Below the pieces are notes generated by a model, which had not been told where the DNA came from, ran no database searches, and worked only from the letters and a program-made list of their open reading frames with translations. Below, one piece after another: positions 48,432 through 58,972 of a DNA stretch of 64,000 nucleotides. The translations under genes and the position numbers were made by a program. Source of the stretch: Streptomyces sp. CC0208 (GTDB taxonomy: Bacteria > Actinomycetota > Actinomycetes > Streptomycetales > Streptomycetaceae); assembly GCF_003443735.1 (NCBI RefSeq), contig NZ_CP031969.1:1984001-2048000 (forward strand), in the 5' to 3' direction. How positions within the stretch are numbered: the first letter of the stretch is position 1; each line of letters starts with the position of its first letter.

Positions 48432-51400
48432 TCACTCGGTCAGCCAGGCCCGGATCGCCGCGGCCGTGGAGTCGGCGTCCTGGTGGACGACGGAGTAGTG
48501 GTCGCCGGGGACGTCCGCGGTGTCGTGGGGCAGCGGCCAGTGCGGCAGCCAGTCCCCGTCGGGGTCCGTGCGCCGCATCTCGGCGGTCGGCCGGCCGCGC
48601 AGCAGCAGCGTCGGCACGGGCGGGAGCCCCGGGTCCTGCCCGGGCTGCCATCCCTCGAGAACGCGCGCATAGCCACCGCCCGCGACGAGCAACGAGTCGT
48701 CGAACTCCGCGACCACGTCCTCCGGGAGGGCGGCACCGGCGGCCATCAGGGCGAGTGCGCGGGCGTCCCCGCGCCGGAGCACGCCCGCGTGGGAGTCGAC
48801 CAGGACGACACCGGCCGGCGGCTCTCCCGCGGTCGCCAGACGGCGGGCCACCTCGTGGGCGATCACACCACCGGCGCAGTAGCCGACCAGGACGACAGGC
48901 CCGCCCCGGGCGATCTCGCGGACCGTGTCGGCGTGCGCCCGCGCCAGTGTCTCCATCGAGTCCGGAACCGCCCTGCGGGCACCGAGTCCTGGGTGCTCCA
49001 GGAGGTACACGTCCCGTTCCCCGTCGAACCGTTCGGCCAGGCCCGTGGGGACCCGGTGGAAGGGTGCCAGGTAGTCGGGGAGGTAGGCCAGCGCCGCGGC
49101 CCTTGCGCCGGTGCCGCCTCGGGCGAGCCGGACGGGTCGGACGGCGTGCCGCGCGCGGTCGGCCGCGGTGAAGGACGGCAGGGCGTACGAGGCGACGTAC
49201 CGCAGGGTCATCGCCTCCAGGGGGCCCTGCTCACGCAGGACGCGGTGGTAGAGGGTGGTGAACCGGTAGGCGGGCGAGGGCACTTGGGTCGGCGGCTCCG
49301 TCGCCCCCGGCCCCAGGGTGTCCGCCGGCTCCGGGAACGCGCCCGCCTCGCCCAGCGCGGCGAGGAGGTGCGCCGACAGCCCCTCCAGCGTCGGGTGTTC
49401 GAGGACGACCGTCGGCGCCAGCCGCACCCGGGTGAACGCGCTGAGCCGGTTGCGGAACTGAAGGGCCGTCAGCGAGTCGAAGCCGAGCTGTCCGAACTCG
49501 CGGTCGGCGGGGAAGGCGTCCGCGTCCGGGAAGCCCAGCACTGCAGCCAGCTCGGCGCGGAGCAGACCCGCCAGCACACCCGCGCGGTCGGCCTCGGGAG
49601 CAGCGGCGAGCCGCTTGCGCCAGGCACCGGGCGCCTGGTCGGCCGCCGGTGCCGCGGCGGCCGGGGTCGGGCGCGCCGGCCGCAGGTCCGCGAGCAACGG
49701 CAGGGGCGAGCCGCCGCGCGGGGCGCGGGCGAACGGGACGGGCACCAGTACCGGTGCCGGCGTGCGCAGTGCGGAGTCCAGCAGTTCGGCGCCCTCCCGC
49801 TCGGTGATCGCCGGCACCTCGTCCTGGGCCGGCAGGTTCGGCGCGACCCGGCCCGCCATGCCGTCGTGGTGCGCGGTGGTCCAAGGGCCCCAGGCGAGCG
49901 ACCGCGCGGGCAGCCCGCGGGCGGCCCGGTACGCGGCGAGCCCGTCGAGGAAGCCGTTGGCGGCCGCGTAGTTGGACTGTCCCGGCCTGCCCAGCACTCC
50001 GGCGGCCGAGGAGTACAGCACGAACGCGGCCAGGCCCCGTCCGGCGGTCGCTTCGTGCAGGTGCCAGGCGGCGTCCGCCTTGGGCGCCAGCACTTCGGCG
50101 ACCCGCTCCGGCGTCATGCCGTCCACCACCCCGTCGGCCACCACTCCGGCGAGATGGAACACGCCGGTCAGGGGCGGCCGGCAGGACTCGACCAGGGCGT
50201 CCACGGCAGTCCGGTCGCTCACGTCGCAGGCCACCACCCGTACGTCCGCGTCCAGTTCGGCCGCCCAGTCGGGCGTACGGCCGCTGCGGCTCGCCAACAG
50301 CAGGTGGCGGGACCCGCGTTCGGCCACGAGGTAGCGGGCGAGGCTCGCGCCGAGCGCTCCGGTGCCGCCGGTGATCAGCACGGTGCCGTCGGGGTCGAGA
50401 GCGGGCGGCGGGGCACTCGCGGGACCCGTGGTGACCAGCCTGGGCACCAGGACCGTGCCGTCGCGCAGGGCGAGTTGGGGTTCGCCGGTGCGCAGGACGG
50501 CTTCCCGTGCCGCGGGCGTGAGGGTGCCGCCGCGGAGGTCGACCTGCACGATCCGGCCGGGGTGCTCGGACTGGGCGCTGCGCACGAACCCGGCCACCGC
50601 GGCCTGCGCCGGGTCCGGGTCGTCCCCGCCCGCGTGGTGGGTGAGCACCAGCAGACGGCCCGGACGGGTGCCGGCGACCCGGTCGCGTACCCGGGCGAGG
50701 ACGGCCGTGACGAGCTCCCGGGCCCGGCCCGGCATGTCCTCGCGGCGGTGCTGGTCCAACAGGTCCGCCGTGTCCAGGAGTTCGTGCTCGGTGTCGGTGT
50801 GCCCGGCTTCCGCGGCGGGCCGCCAGGCCACCTGGTACAGCTCCGTCGGGCGGACCTTCATCACCCGGGTGACGAGGGATTCGACGGTGGCCAGCGGCCG
50901 CCCGTCCATGCCGGTCAGCGTCACCCGTGCCTCGTCGGGCCCGAGCCGTTCCAGACGGACCCGGGCGGCCGAGGCGCCGGTCTCGTGCACGCTCACGCCC
51001 GTGCAGGCGAGCGGGATCCGTGCCTCTCCGGGCCCCTCGGCCAGCAGCGCGGCGTGCAGGGCGGCGTCGAACAGCGCGGGGTGCAGGGTGTACGAGCCGG
51101 CCTCCGCCGCCTCTTGAGGCCGCAGCGCCACTTCGGCGAAGGTCTCGGCACCGCGCCGCCAGAGCCCGGTGACCGCGCGGAAGGCCGGCCCGTAGTGGTG
51201 CCCGTACGCGGCGAGCCGCTGGTAGTCGACGGCGACCTCCTCGGCGCCGACGGGTGGCCATGCGGTGTCCTGTGCGGCTGCGGGAGCTGTGCCGGCCGGG
51301 GCGACCGAGGCTGCGGCATGGCGCGTCCAGGTCGGGCCCGTCCGTGCCCACACGGTGACCGGACGGTTCCCCGCCGCATCCGGGGCGTCCGCGACCACCT

Positions 51401-54400
51401 GGATCCGCACCGGGTCCGAGGCGGGCAGCACCAGCGGCTCGTGGAGGACCAGCTCGGACAGCCGCAGCGGGCCGTTGGCCGCGTCCGCCCCCGCCGCCCG
51501 GAAGGCCAGCTCGGCGAAGACCGTCGCGGGCACCAGCAGCCGGTCGCCGATCACATGGTCCGCGAGCCAGGGCTGCCGTGCGGTGGACAGCACACCGCTG
51601 TACCGGGTCCCGGGCCCGTCGGCGTCCGGCTGCGCCTCGCCGACCAGCTTCCCGTCGTCACCGCTGCCCTGGTCACGGACGTCGAGCCAGTAGCGCTGCC
51701 GCTGGAAGGGGTACGTCGGCAAGGGCCGTCGGCGGGCACCGGTTCCCGCGTACACGGACCGCCAGTCGACCGGCACCCCGTGGACGTGCAGCTCCGCCAG
51801 GGCCACGGTCGTCTCGGCACCGGACGTGAACAGGGCTCCGGAGTCCGGCTCGACGCACTCCTCGGCCGCCGTGATGAGGGCCGCCGACGGTCCGGCCTCC
51901 ACGTACGCGGTCACCCCCGTGCGCGCCAGCCAGTGCACCGCGTCGGCGAACAACACGGTCTCCCGCGCCTGCCGTACCCAGTACTCGGCGGTCCGGATCG
52001 CGTCCGGCTCCGGGCGGCCGGTCAGTGTCGACACGACCGGTACGGACGGCCGGTGGTAGGTGACCGACTCCGCGATCTCCCGGAACGCGTCCAGCATCGG
52101 GTCGAGCCGCGGCGAGTGGAAGGCGTGGCTGACCTTCAACCGGGTCGCCGTACGCCCGAGTCGGGCGGCCAGCGCGGACACCGCCTCCTCGTCGCCGGAC
52201 AGCACCACGGACTCGGGTCCGTTGACGGCCGCGACGGCGACCCGGGCACCGGGTTCCTCGTCGAGCCGTTTCACCACGTCCGCCAGGGGTGCCCGCACGG
52301 CGAACATGGCACCGCCCGTGGGCAGTTCGGCCATCAGACGGCCTCGCGCTGCCACCAGCCGTACCGCGTCGGCCCGCGAGAACACACCCGCGATGTGCGC
52401 GGCGGCCAGTTCGCCGATCGAGTGGCCGACCAGGAAGTCGGGGCGTACCCCGCTGTCGGCGAGGAGGGCGTGCAGCGCGACCTCGTAGGAGAACAGGGCG
52501 GGTTGCGCGTAGTCGGTGCGGTGCAGGAGGCCGCTGTCGGGGTCGTCGATCACCTCACGCAGGGGCCGGTCGAGCAACGGCGTGAAGGAGTCGCACAGTT
52601 CGCCGAAGACGGTGGCGAACACGGGGAAGCGGGCCGCGAGTTCACGGCCCATGCCGGTCCGCTGGGCGCCCTGGCCCGTGCAGAGCAGCGCCACCTTGGC
52701 GGTGCCGCGCGCGGTGCCCTTGCGCAGTGCGGGGCTGTCGGCGCCTTCGGCCAACTCCCGTAACCCGGCGAGGAGTCCGTCGGTCCCGGTGGCCAGGACG
52801 GCGGCACGGCGCTGGAGGGGTGCGCGGGTGGTGGCGAGCGAGTAGGCGATGTCCAGGGCATCGGCCTCCCCGTCGAGGTCGGCCAGCGTGGTCGCCAACT
52901 CCCGGGCGTGGGCACGCAGTCCGGCCTCGTCGCTGCCGCCGACGAGCCAGGGGGTGGTGATGCCCGGGCCCGAGCGGATGGTCTCAGGCTTCTTCTCGGC
53001 TTCCCCCGACTTGGGGCGGGCCTCCTCGATGATCACGTGCGCGTTGGTCCCGCCGATCCCGAACGACGAGACCGCCGCCCGGCGCGGCCGGTCACGCTCC
53101 GGCCAGGGCCGGGCCCGGTCCAGCAGCCGTACCGCCCCGTCGGACCAGTCGACGTGCGGCGACGGCCGCTCCGCGTAGAGCGACCTGGGCAGTTCGCCGT
53201 GGCGCATCGCCTCGATCACCTTGATGACGCCGGCCACCCCGGCCGCGGCCTGGGTGTGCCCGAAGTTCGACTTCACCGAGCCCAGCCACACCGGGTCGTC
53301 GGCGTCGCGGCCCCGGCCGTAGGTGGCCAGCAGGGCGCCCGCCTCGATCGGGTCGCCGAGCGCGGTTCCGGTGCCGTGGCCCTCGACGACGTCGACGTCG
53401 GCCGTCTCCAGCCCGGCGTCGGCCAACGCCAGTCGGATCAGCTCGCGTTGGGCCTGGCCGTTGGGGGCGGTGAGGCCGTTGGACGCGCCGTCCTGGTTCA
53501 CGGCGGAGCCGCGCAGCACGGCCAGGACCGGATGGCCGTTGCGCCGGGCGTCCGACAGCTTCTCCAGCAGCACCAGGCCGACGCCCTCGGCCCACGCGGT
53601 GCCGTCGGCGCCGTCCGCGAAGGACCGGCAGCGGCCGTCCGCCGACAGCCCGCGCTGCCTGCTGAACACCACGAACGGCTTCGGACTGGCCAGTACGGTC
53701 ACTCCTCCTGCCAGCGCGAGGGTGCACTCGCCCGCGCGCAGAGCCGCGGCGGCCAGGTCCATGGCGACCAGCGAGGACGAGCAGGCCGTGTCGACGGTCA
53801 GGGCGGGACCGCGCAGGCCCAGCACATAGGAGATCCGCCCGGAGGCCACGCTGCCCGCGGACCCGACGCCCAGGTGCGACTCCAGCGCGTGTGCCGAGGC
53901 CCCGGCGCCGTAGCCGCCGTGCATCAGGCCGACGTAGACGCCGGTGGCACTGCCGCGCAGCGAGGGTGCGGGGATGCCGGCGCGCTCCAGCGTCTCCCAG
54001 GCGACTTCGAGCAGCAGCCGGTGCTGCGGGTCGGTGGCCGTGGCCTCGCGCGGCGAGATGCCGAAGAACAACGGGTCGAAGTCGGCCGCGTCGGTGAGGA
54101 AGCCACCGCGTCGGGTGTACGTCGTCCCGAGCCGGTCGGGGTCGGGGTGGTACAGGGCACCGACGTCCCAGCCGCGGTCGGCCGGGAACTCCCCGGTGGC
54201 GTCGACCCCGTCGGACACCAGCCGCCAGAGGTCCTCGGGCGAGCGCACCCCGCCCGGGTAACGGCAGCCGACGGCCACGATCGCGATCGGCTCGGCGGCG
54301 GGCCCGCGGCGCGGGGCCGTGGTCGCGGACCCCGCGCCGTGCAGCCGCTCGTCGAGGTGGGCGGCGACCGCGGCGGGCGTCGGGTGGTCCCAGACCAGGG

Positions 54401-56357
54401 TGGCGGGCAGCCGCAGTCCGGTACGGAGGCCGAGCCGGTGCCACAGGGTCATCGCGCCCATGGAGGTGAGACCGAGGTCGGCGAAGGCGGTGTGGGGGTC
54501 GATCGCCGCCGCGTCGGTGACGGGTGCCTCGTCATGGACGGCAGCGGCGTGACCGACGGACCGTTCGCGGCCCATGTACGCGCCGCGGACGGCAGCGTCC
54601 TGACCGCCGGACCGGGCACGGCCCCTTGCCGGCTCATGCAGGGCCGCGGGACTGTCGACGGCCGCGAGCCCACCGCCCACGGCCACTTCGGCGACCGCGA
54701 CCGTCACACTTGCACGGCCCCCCACACCCCCGTTGACCACCGAGGCACCGCCGATCGCGGCCGTCTCCGCGCACACCAGCTCGGTCAGCGCCGCCCGGCG
54801 CTCCGCCGGGGTCCGGGCGGCGAGTCCCGCGAGGGCCTCCTCGGCCTGGCGGGCGGCGAGGCCCTCCCTGAGGACGGCCCGTCGCGGCTTGCCGGCCGCG
54901 GTGCGGGGGATGGCCGGGGTGAACAGGACGTCCTCGGGGACCTTGTGCGCGGAGAGCACTTCGGCGCAGGCCCGCAGCAGTGCGCCCGTGTCCAGGGCCC
55001 GTTCCTCCGGTACGACGAACGCGACCGGGACCTCGCCGAGCAGCGGATGCGGCCGCGCCACGACCGCCGCGTCCAGCACCCCGGGCAGCCCGCGCAGCAC
55101 CTGCTCGACCTCGACGGGGTCGACGTTCTCCCCGCCCCGCACGATCCGGTCGTTCGCGCGCCCGGTGACGGTGAGATACCCGTGCTCACCCAGTCGCCCC
55201 AGGTCGCCGGTGCGGTACCAGCCGTCGCCGTCCACCCCCGCCCCGTCGCGGTAGCCGAGCATGACGCCGGGCCCGCGCACCCAGATCTCCCCCTCGGCGC
55301 CGACGACCTCCGCACCGGTCCCGGGCTCGACGAGCCGCACCTCCATGCCGGGCAGCACGGCCCCGCTGCTGCCCGGCACCCGCGGCCCCGCCGGCGACTC
55401 CATCGCGATCTTGCCGCAGGTCTCGGTGCTGCCGTACCCGTCGAGCAAAGGCGCCCCGAACCGCTCCTCGACCCGCTCCCGCAACTCCGGCGCGCTCGGT
55501 GCCCCGGCGGTGACACACACGCGCAGCGAGGACACCTCACCGAGTCCGGAGTCGAGCAACTGCTGGTAGGTGAGCGGCACTCCGCCCAGTACGGTCGGTG
55601 CGAACTCCTCGATGAGCCGTACCAGCGCGGCCGGTTCCCGCACCGCCGTGATCCGCGCGCTGCCGCCCGCCACGGTCGTGCCGAGGACGCAGAGCGAGTG
55701 GGCGTAGGTGTGCGCGAGCGGCAACGGCCACAGCAGCCGGTCGTCCGCCGAGAGCCCCAGGCGGGGCACGTAGCAGGCGACCGGCGACCACAGCGCGGAG
55801 CGCTGGCTGGCGACGGCGGCCCTGGGGGTGCCCGAGGTGCCGGAGGTGTACAGCAGCCAGGCGGGCTCGTCCAGGGCGAGGTCGTCGCGGGGCCCGGGTG
55901 AACGGCCGTCCGCCACAAGGTCGTCGAAGTGCGCGACCCCCTCGGGCACGGGTCCCTCGCCGGTCACCACGAGTCGCGGTGACCGCTCCCCCACCACGCT
56001 GGCGATCCGCGCCAACTGCCGCCGGTCGACGACCAGTACGTCGGGATCACAGTCGGCGAGCAGCGCCGCGAGCTCGGCATGGGTGCCCCGCGGACTCAAC
56101 GGGACCCCGACGGCGGCGGCCCGCGATGTGGCGAGCAGTCCCTCCACGAGTTCGACGCTGTTGTCGAGGCAGAACGCCACCCTCGCCCCACGGGTCACCC
56201 CGAGCGCGCCCGCCAACCGCCGCGTCCGGAGCTCCAGTTCGGCCCAGTTCACCGATCGCCGGTCATCGGCGAACGCGAGCTTCCCGCCGTACCGCGAGGC
56301 GTTCTCGACCAGCAACTCCGCCACGGGCCGGACCGCGGACTCTGCCCCGACGCGCAT
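48432..56357 (-). CDS. Single-module type I PKS with AMP-ligase loading domain (AL-ACP-KS-AT-DH-KR-ACP-TE)
   Basis: Encodes 2641 residues. AMP ligase 10-500 ([28 protein letters not shown]490). Linker 530-615. ACP1 Ser632. KS 686-1110 with Cys859, His994, His1034. AT 1222-1530 with GHSIGE (Ser1313) and HAFH (1411-1414), predicting malonyl-CoA. DH 1580-1840: [10 protein letters not shown] has Asp where the second conserved Gly is expected; DAALH is intact. KR 1985-2165, GGTGALG and Tyr2130; no A-type Trp, so B-type. ACP2 Ser2295. TE 2360-2641 has Cys2494 in GYCAGG, Asp2521 and His2620. It should activate a free acid, extend it once and make an enoyl product, or iterate. ATG has GGGAGG five bases upstream. 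Confidence 0.93.
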   Translation of the reverse strand: MRVGAESAVRPVAELLVENASRYGGKLAFADDRRSVNWAELELRTRRLAGALGVTRGARVAFCLDNSVELVEGLLATSRAAAVGVPLSPRGTHAELAALLADCDPDVLVVDRRQLARIASVVGERSPRLVVTGEGPVPEGVAHFDDLVADGRSPGPRDDLALDEPAWLLYTSGTSGTPRAAVASQRSALWSPVACYVPRLGLSADDRLLWPLPLAHTYAHSLCVLGTTVAGGSARITAVREPAALVRLIEEFAPTVLGGVPLTYQQLLDSGLGEVSSLRVCVTAGAPSAPELRERVEERFGAPLLDGYGSTETCGKIAMESPAGPRVPGSSGAVLPGMEVRLVEPGTGAEVVGAEGEIWVRGPGVMLGYRDGAGVDGDGWYRTGDLGRLGEHGYLTVTGRANDRIVRGGENVDPVEVEQVLRGLPGVLDAAVVARPHPLLGEVPVAFVVPEERALDTGALLRACAEVLSAHKVPEDVLFTPAIPRTAAGKPRRAVLREGLAARQAEEALAGLAARTPAERRAALTELVCAETAAIGGASVVNGGVGGRASVTVAVAEVAVGGGLAAVDSPAALHEPARGRARSGGQDAAVRGAYMGRERSVGHAAAVHDEAPVTDAAAIDPHTAFADLGLTSMGAMTLWHRLGLRTGLRLPATLVWDHPTPAAVAAHLDERLHGAGSATTAPRRGPAAEPIAIVAVGCRYPGGVRSPEDLWRLVSDGVDATGEFPADRGWDVGALYHPDPDRLGTTYTRRGGFLTDAADFDPLFFGISPREATATDPQHRLLLEVAWETLERAGIPAPSLRGSATGVYVGLMHGGYGAGASAHALESHLGVGSAGSVASGRISYVLGLRGPALTVDTACSSSLVAMDLAAAALRAGECTLALAGGVTVLASPKPFVVFSRQRGLSADGRCRSFADGADGTAWAEGVGLVLLEKLSDARRNGHPVLAVLRGSAVNQDGASNGLTAPNGQAQRELIRLALADAGLETADVDVVEGHGTGTALGDPIEAGALLATYGRGRDADDPVWLGSVKSNFGHTQAAAGVAGVIKVIEAMRHGELPRSLYAERPSPHVDWSDGAVRLLDRARPWPERDRPRRAAVSSFGIGGTNAHVIIEEARPKSGEAEKKPETIRSGPGITTPWLVGGSDEAGLRAHARELATTLADLDGEADALDIAYSLATTRAPLQRRAAVLATGTDGLLAGLRELAEGADSPALRKGTARGTAKVALLCTGQGAQRTGMGRELAARFPVFATVFGELCDSFTPLLDRPLREVIDDPDSGLLHRTDYAQPALFSYEVALHALLADSGVRPDFLVGHSIGELAAAHIAGVFSRADAVRLVAARGRLMAELPTGGAMFAVRAPLADVVKRLDEEPGARVAVAAVNGPESVVLSGDEEAVSALAARLGRTATRLKVSHAFHSPRLDPMLDAFREIAESVTYHRPSVPVVSTLTGRPEPDAIRTAEYWVRQARETVLFADAVHWLARTGVTAYVEAGPSAALITAAEECVEPDSGALFTSGAETTVALAELHVHGVPVDWRSVYAGTGARRRPLPTYPFQRQRYWLDVRDQGSGDDGKLVGEAQPDADGPGTRYSGVLSTARQPWLADHVIGDRLLVPATVFAELAFRAAGADAANGPLRLSELVLHEPLVLPASDPVRIQVVADAPDAAGNRPVTVWARTGPTWTRHAAASVAPAGTAPAAAQDTAWPPVGAEEVAVDYQRLAAYGHHYGPAFRAVTGLWRRGAETFAEVALRPQEAAEAGSYTLHPALFDAALHAALLAEGPGEARIPLACTGVSVHETGASAARVRLERLGPDEARVTLTGMDGRPLATVESLVTRVMKVRPTELYQVAWRPAAEAGHTDTEHELLDTADLLDQHRREDMPGRARELVTAVLARVRDRVAGTRPGRLLVLTHHAGGDDPDPAQAAVAGFVRSAQSEHPGRIVQVDLRGGTLTPAAREAVLRTGEPQLALRDGTVLVPRLVTTGPASAPPPALDPDGTVLITGGTGALGASLARYLVAERGSRHLLLASRSGRTPDWAAELDADVRVVACDVSDRTAVDALVESCRPPLTGVFHLAGVVADGVVDGMTPERVAEVLAPKADAAWHLHEATAGRGLAAFVLYSSAAGVLGRPGQSNYAAANGFLDGLAAYRAARGLPARSLAWGPWTTAHHDGMAGRVAPNLPAQDEVPAITEREGAELLDSALRTPAPVLVPVPFARAPRGGSPLPLLADLRPARPTPAAAAPAADQAPGAWRKRLAAAPEADRAGVLAGLLRAELAAVLGFPDADAFPADREFGQLGFDSLTALQFRNRLSAFTRVRLAPTVVLEHPTLEGLSAHLLAALGEAGAFPEPADTLGPGATEPPTQVPSPAYRFTTLYHRVLREQGPLEAMTLRYVASYALPSFTAADRARHAVRPVRLARGGTGARAAALAYLPDYLAPFHRVPTGLAERFDGERDVYLLEHPGLGARRAVPDSMETLARAHADTVREIARGGPVVLVGYCAGGVIAHEVARRLATAGEPPAGVVLVDSHAGVLRRGDARALALMAAGAALPEDVVAEFDDSLLVAGGGYARVLEGWQPGQDPGLPPVPTLLLRGRPTAEMRRTDPDGDWLPHWPLPHDTADVPGDHYSVVHQDADSTAAAIRAWLTE

Positions 56358-56373
56358 CGGGCCTCCCTCTGGA

Positions 56374-56473
56374 TCACCGAGTCCGCACCGTATCCCGCCC
56401 GGGCGCCCGCCACCGCATCGCAAGTGGACGCAGGGCGGGCGGAGTTGGCGGAACCGGTCACCGGACTCGGTGA
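56374..56473. repeat. 12-bp perfect inverted repeats flanking the PKS upstream region
   Basis: TCACCGAGTCCG at 56374-56385 and its exact complement at 56462-56473 enclose 76 bases between msrB and the PKS gene. They could be a regulator site pair, a long-loop stem terminating msrB transcripts, or an insertion boundary. No transposase remains. Confidence 0.6.
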
Positions 56474-56486
56474 ACGGGACCCGGGG

Positions 56487-56894
56487 TCAGTCCTCGTCGG
56501 CCGTCAACCGCAGGGAGATGCTGTTGATGCAGTACCGCTGGTCGGTGGGGGTCGGATACCCCTCACCCTCGAACACATGTCCGAGGTGTGAGCCGCAGCG
56601 GGCGCAGCGCACCTCCGTGCGCACCATCCCGTGCGAGCGGTCCTGGATCAGCTCGACCGCGTCCGTGTCCTTCGGGTCGTAGAAGCTCGGCCAGCCGCAG
56701 TGGGACTCGAACTTCGTGGTGGAGGTGAAGAGTTCGGCACCGCAGGCGCGACAGGAGTACACGCCGGTGGCCTTGGTGTTGGTGTACTCACCGGTGAAGG
56801 CGGGTTCCGTCCCGGCCTGGCGGAGTACGGCGTACTCGGCCGGGGTCAGCTCCGCTCGCCACTGCTCGTCCGGCTTTTCGACGTCGTACGACAT
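56487..56894 (-). CDS. msrB: Peptide-methionine (R)-S-oxide reductase MsrB
   Basis: Encodes 135 residues, full length for the family. Zinc is held by CRAC and CARC pairs. The catalytic Cys lies in RYCINSISL near residue 121; HCGWPSFYD is the substrate loop. It repairs oxidised methionine with thioredoxin. The ATG at 56892-56894 follows AGGGGCTGAGCTTC, whose AGGGG is a ribosome site. It is 13 bases downstream of murC and probably in its operon. Confidence 0.95.
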   Translation of the reverse strand: MSYDVEKPDEQWRAELTPAEYAVLRQAGTEPAFTGEYTNTKATGVYSCRACGAELFTSTTKFESHCGWPSFYDPKDTDAVELIQDRSHGMVRTEVRCARCGSHLGHVFEGEGYPTPTDQRYCINSISLRLTADED

Positions 56895-56907
56895 GAAGCT
56901 CAGCCCC

Positions 56908-58299
56908 TTACTTCGCGAGACGGTCCAGGATCAGCGGGCCGAGGTCCGTCACGTCACCCGCGCCCATGGTGAGAACGAGATCACCGGCCTTCGCCATTCC
57001 CGCGACCACCTCCGGCACGTCCGCCTTGTCGTGGACCGGCGTCACGTCCGCGCCCGCGGCCCGCGCCGCGTCGATGATCAGCTCGCTCGTCACCCCGGGG
57101 ATCGGGTCCTCGCGGGCCGGGTAGATCTCCAGGACCAGCGAGCCGTCCGCGAGCGCGAGGGCCTCGCCCATCTCCTTGCCGAGCTCCTGCGTCCGCGAGA
57201 ACAGATGGGGCTGGAAGACCACGAGGATGCGGGCGTCCCCGGCGGCGGCGCGCATGGCCTCCAGGTCCGCCGTCATCTCCGTGGGGTGGTGGGCGTAGGA
57301 GTCGATGACCTGCACCCCGGCCGCCTCGCCCTTGAGCTGGAGGCGCCGCTTGACACCGGTGTACGCGGCCAGGGCAGGCGCCAGATCCTCGGCGGGGACA
57401 CCGAGCGCCACGCCCGCGGCCAGCGCGGCCACCGCGTTGTGCGCGTAGTGGCGGCCGGGGACGGAGACCGTGAAGGTGAGCTGCCTGCCGTCGAGGAGGA
57501 CGGTGACCTCGCTCTTGAGGCCCTGGGGCGCGACCGACAGCACCCGCACGTCGGCGTCCTCGGCGTCGCCGTACGTCACCACGCGCACACCGCTCGCCGT
57601 GACCCGCCAGGTCAGCTCCCGGGCGCCCTCGTGGTCCGCGTTGACGACCAGCGTGCCGCCCTTGGCGATGCGGTCCACGAAGGTCTCGAAGGACTCGTAG
57701 ATCTCGTCCATCGACGCGTAGTTGGCGTGGTGGTCGAGCTCGACGTTGAGGACGATGGCGACCTCGGGGGCGTACTTGTGGAAGCTGCGGTCCGATTCGT
57801 CCGCCTCGGCGACGAAGATCTCGCCCTCGCCGTGCAGCGCGTTGGAGCCGGGGGCGTCCAGGTCGCCGCCGATCGCGTACGAGGGCCGCAGTCCCAGCTC
57901 GGACAGGGAGACCGCCAGCATCGAGGTCGTGGTCGTCTTGCCGTGCGTGCCGGCGACCGCGATCGGCCGCAGGCCGTCCATCAGCGAGGCGAGGGCGTCG
58001 GAGCGGTGCACGACCGGGATGCCGAGCTCGGCCGCCCGGGCCAGCTCGGGGTTGTCGGCCCGGATCGCCGACGACACGACCACACAGGTGGCGTCGGCCG
58101 CCAGGTGCTCGGCGGCGTGCCCGATGTGCACGGTCGCGCCGAGCGCGCGCAGGGCCTCCGCGGTGGCGGACTCCTTGGCGTCACTGCCGGCCACCTTCGC
58201 GCCGCGCTGCGCGAGGATCTTCGCGATCCCCGACATCCCGGCCCCACCGATCCCGATGAAGTGCGGTCGGTCCATGGCGGTAGGAAGGCCGGGTGCCAT
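56908..58299 (-). CDS. murC: UDP-N-acetylmuramate--L-alanine ligase MurC
   Basis: Encodes 463 residues. N-terminal Rossmann domain HFIGIGGAGMSGIAKIL (13-29), ATP loop AVAGTHGKTTTTSM, central ADESDRSF and LNVELDHHANY, and C-terminal DSYAHHPTEM and FQPHLFSRT. It adds L-Ala to UDP-MurNAc, the first peptide step of peptidoglycan precursor synthesis. It lies apart from the division/cell-wall cluster, as is usual in Streptomyces. Confidence 0.97.
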   Translation of the reverse strand: MAPGLPTAMDRPHFIGIGGAGMSGIAKILAQRGAKVAGSDAKESATAEALRALGATVHIGHAAEHLAADATCVVVSSAIRADNPELARAAELGIPVVHRSDALASLMDGLRPIAVAGTHGKTTTTSMLAVSLSELGLRPSYAIGGDLDAPGSNALHGEGEIFVAEADESDRSFHKYAPEVAIVLNVELDHHANYASMDEIYESFETFVDRIAKGGTLVVNADHEGARELTWRVTASGVRVVTYGDAEDADVRVLSVAPQGLKSEVTVLLDGRQLTFTVSVPGRHYAHNAVAALAAGVALGVPAEDLAPALAAYTGVKRRLQLKGEAAGVQVIDSYAHHPTEMTADLEAMRAAAGDARILVVFQPHLFSRTQELGKEMGEALALADGSLVLEIYPAREDPIPGVTSELIIDAARAAGADVTPVHDKADVPEVVAGMAKAGDLVLTMGAGDVTDLGPLILDRLAK

Positions 58300-58344
58300 G
58301 CGTGTGTCTCCCCAAGGTGGTGCGGTACGGATGCGGGGTTCAGC

Positions 58345-58818
58345 CTATGCCTTGCTGTGCGAGAACAGCTTCAGCACCGGTACGCCCACCTTGTGCCGGG
58401 CCCGGGACGCCCAGTCGCGGTGGAAGAACTCCTCCACGTAGTGGGGGTCGGTCAGCACGATCACCTCGTCCGCGCCGATCTCGCCGACCAGGGCCTTCAG
58501 CGCGTCCAGGGGGTGGTCCTCGACGAGCCGCCCCTCCGCCTCGCTCCCGGAGGCTCTGAGCGCCTGGAGGGACACCTCCAGGGCCCGCTCCCCCACCCCC
58601 TTCGCGGCCTCGCCCTCGGGCGTCTCCCGCTCCCGTACGGCCTCGTCCAGCTCGCCCAGCGCCACGTCGTCGATGGCCCGCAGCAGCCGGTCGGCCTGGT
58701 CCCCCCGCGGCTGGAGCAGCACATGGAACGCGACCGCCTCGTCGCCGTGCAACGTGGTGACGAACTCCACGTCGGCGGACGTCAGGGCCTTCTCGATCAT
58801 CAAAACGCTGGTGAACAC
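58345..58818 (-). CDS. Conserved actinobacterial protein, universal-stress-like, function unknown
   Basis: Encodes 157 residues from GTG at 58816-58818 with AGGGGA seven bases upstream. The layout is an N-terminal strand region (VEFVTTLHGDEAVAFHVLLQP), a charged helical middle, then HPLDALKALVGEIGADEVIVLTDPHYVEEFFHRDWASRARHKVGVPVLKLFSH. The last pattern resembles UspA-like alpha/beta proteins. I do not recognise a precise family. It precedes murC by 45 bases on the same strand. Confidence 0.8.
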   Translation of the reverse strand: MFTSVLMIEKALTSADVEFVTTLHGDEAVAFHVLLQPRGDQADRLLRAIDDVALGELDEAVRERETPEGEAAKGVGERALEVSLQALRASGSEAEGRLVEDHPLDALKALVGEIGADEVIVLTDPHYVEEFFHRDWASRARHKVGVPVLKLFSHSKA

Positions 58819-58972
58819 CGGGCATCCCCTTCTCTGCGCGCTGCGGAAACCATCCTGCCCCGTGATCGCACGGGTACTGCCGGATTCAGTGTGCCCGCCG
58901 GAAAACTAAACGGAACGAAAGATTCCGCTGATGTCGGCCTCAGCGGTACCGATCGAACCCGCGTCCGGGCGG

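Noticed and set aside
46977..52763. A very long open frame on the plus strand opposite the PKS and halogenase
   Set aside because: It is the GC-driven antisense of genes with clear domains; its translation is Arg/Gly/His-rich and shows no motif.
48432..56357. Enediyne or mycolic Pks13-type synthase
   Set aside because: Enediyne synthases carry a PPTase-like domain and no TE; Pks13 lacks DH/KR and has a different order.
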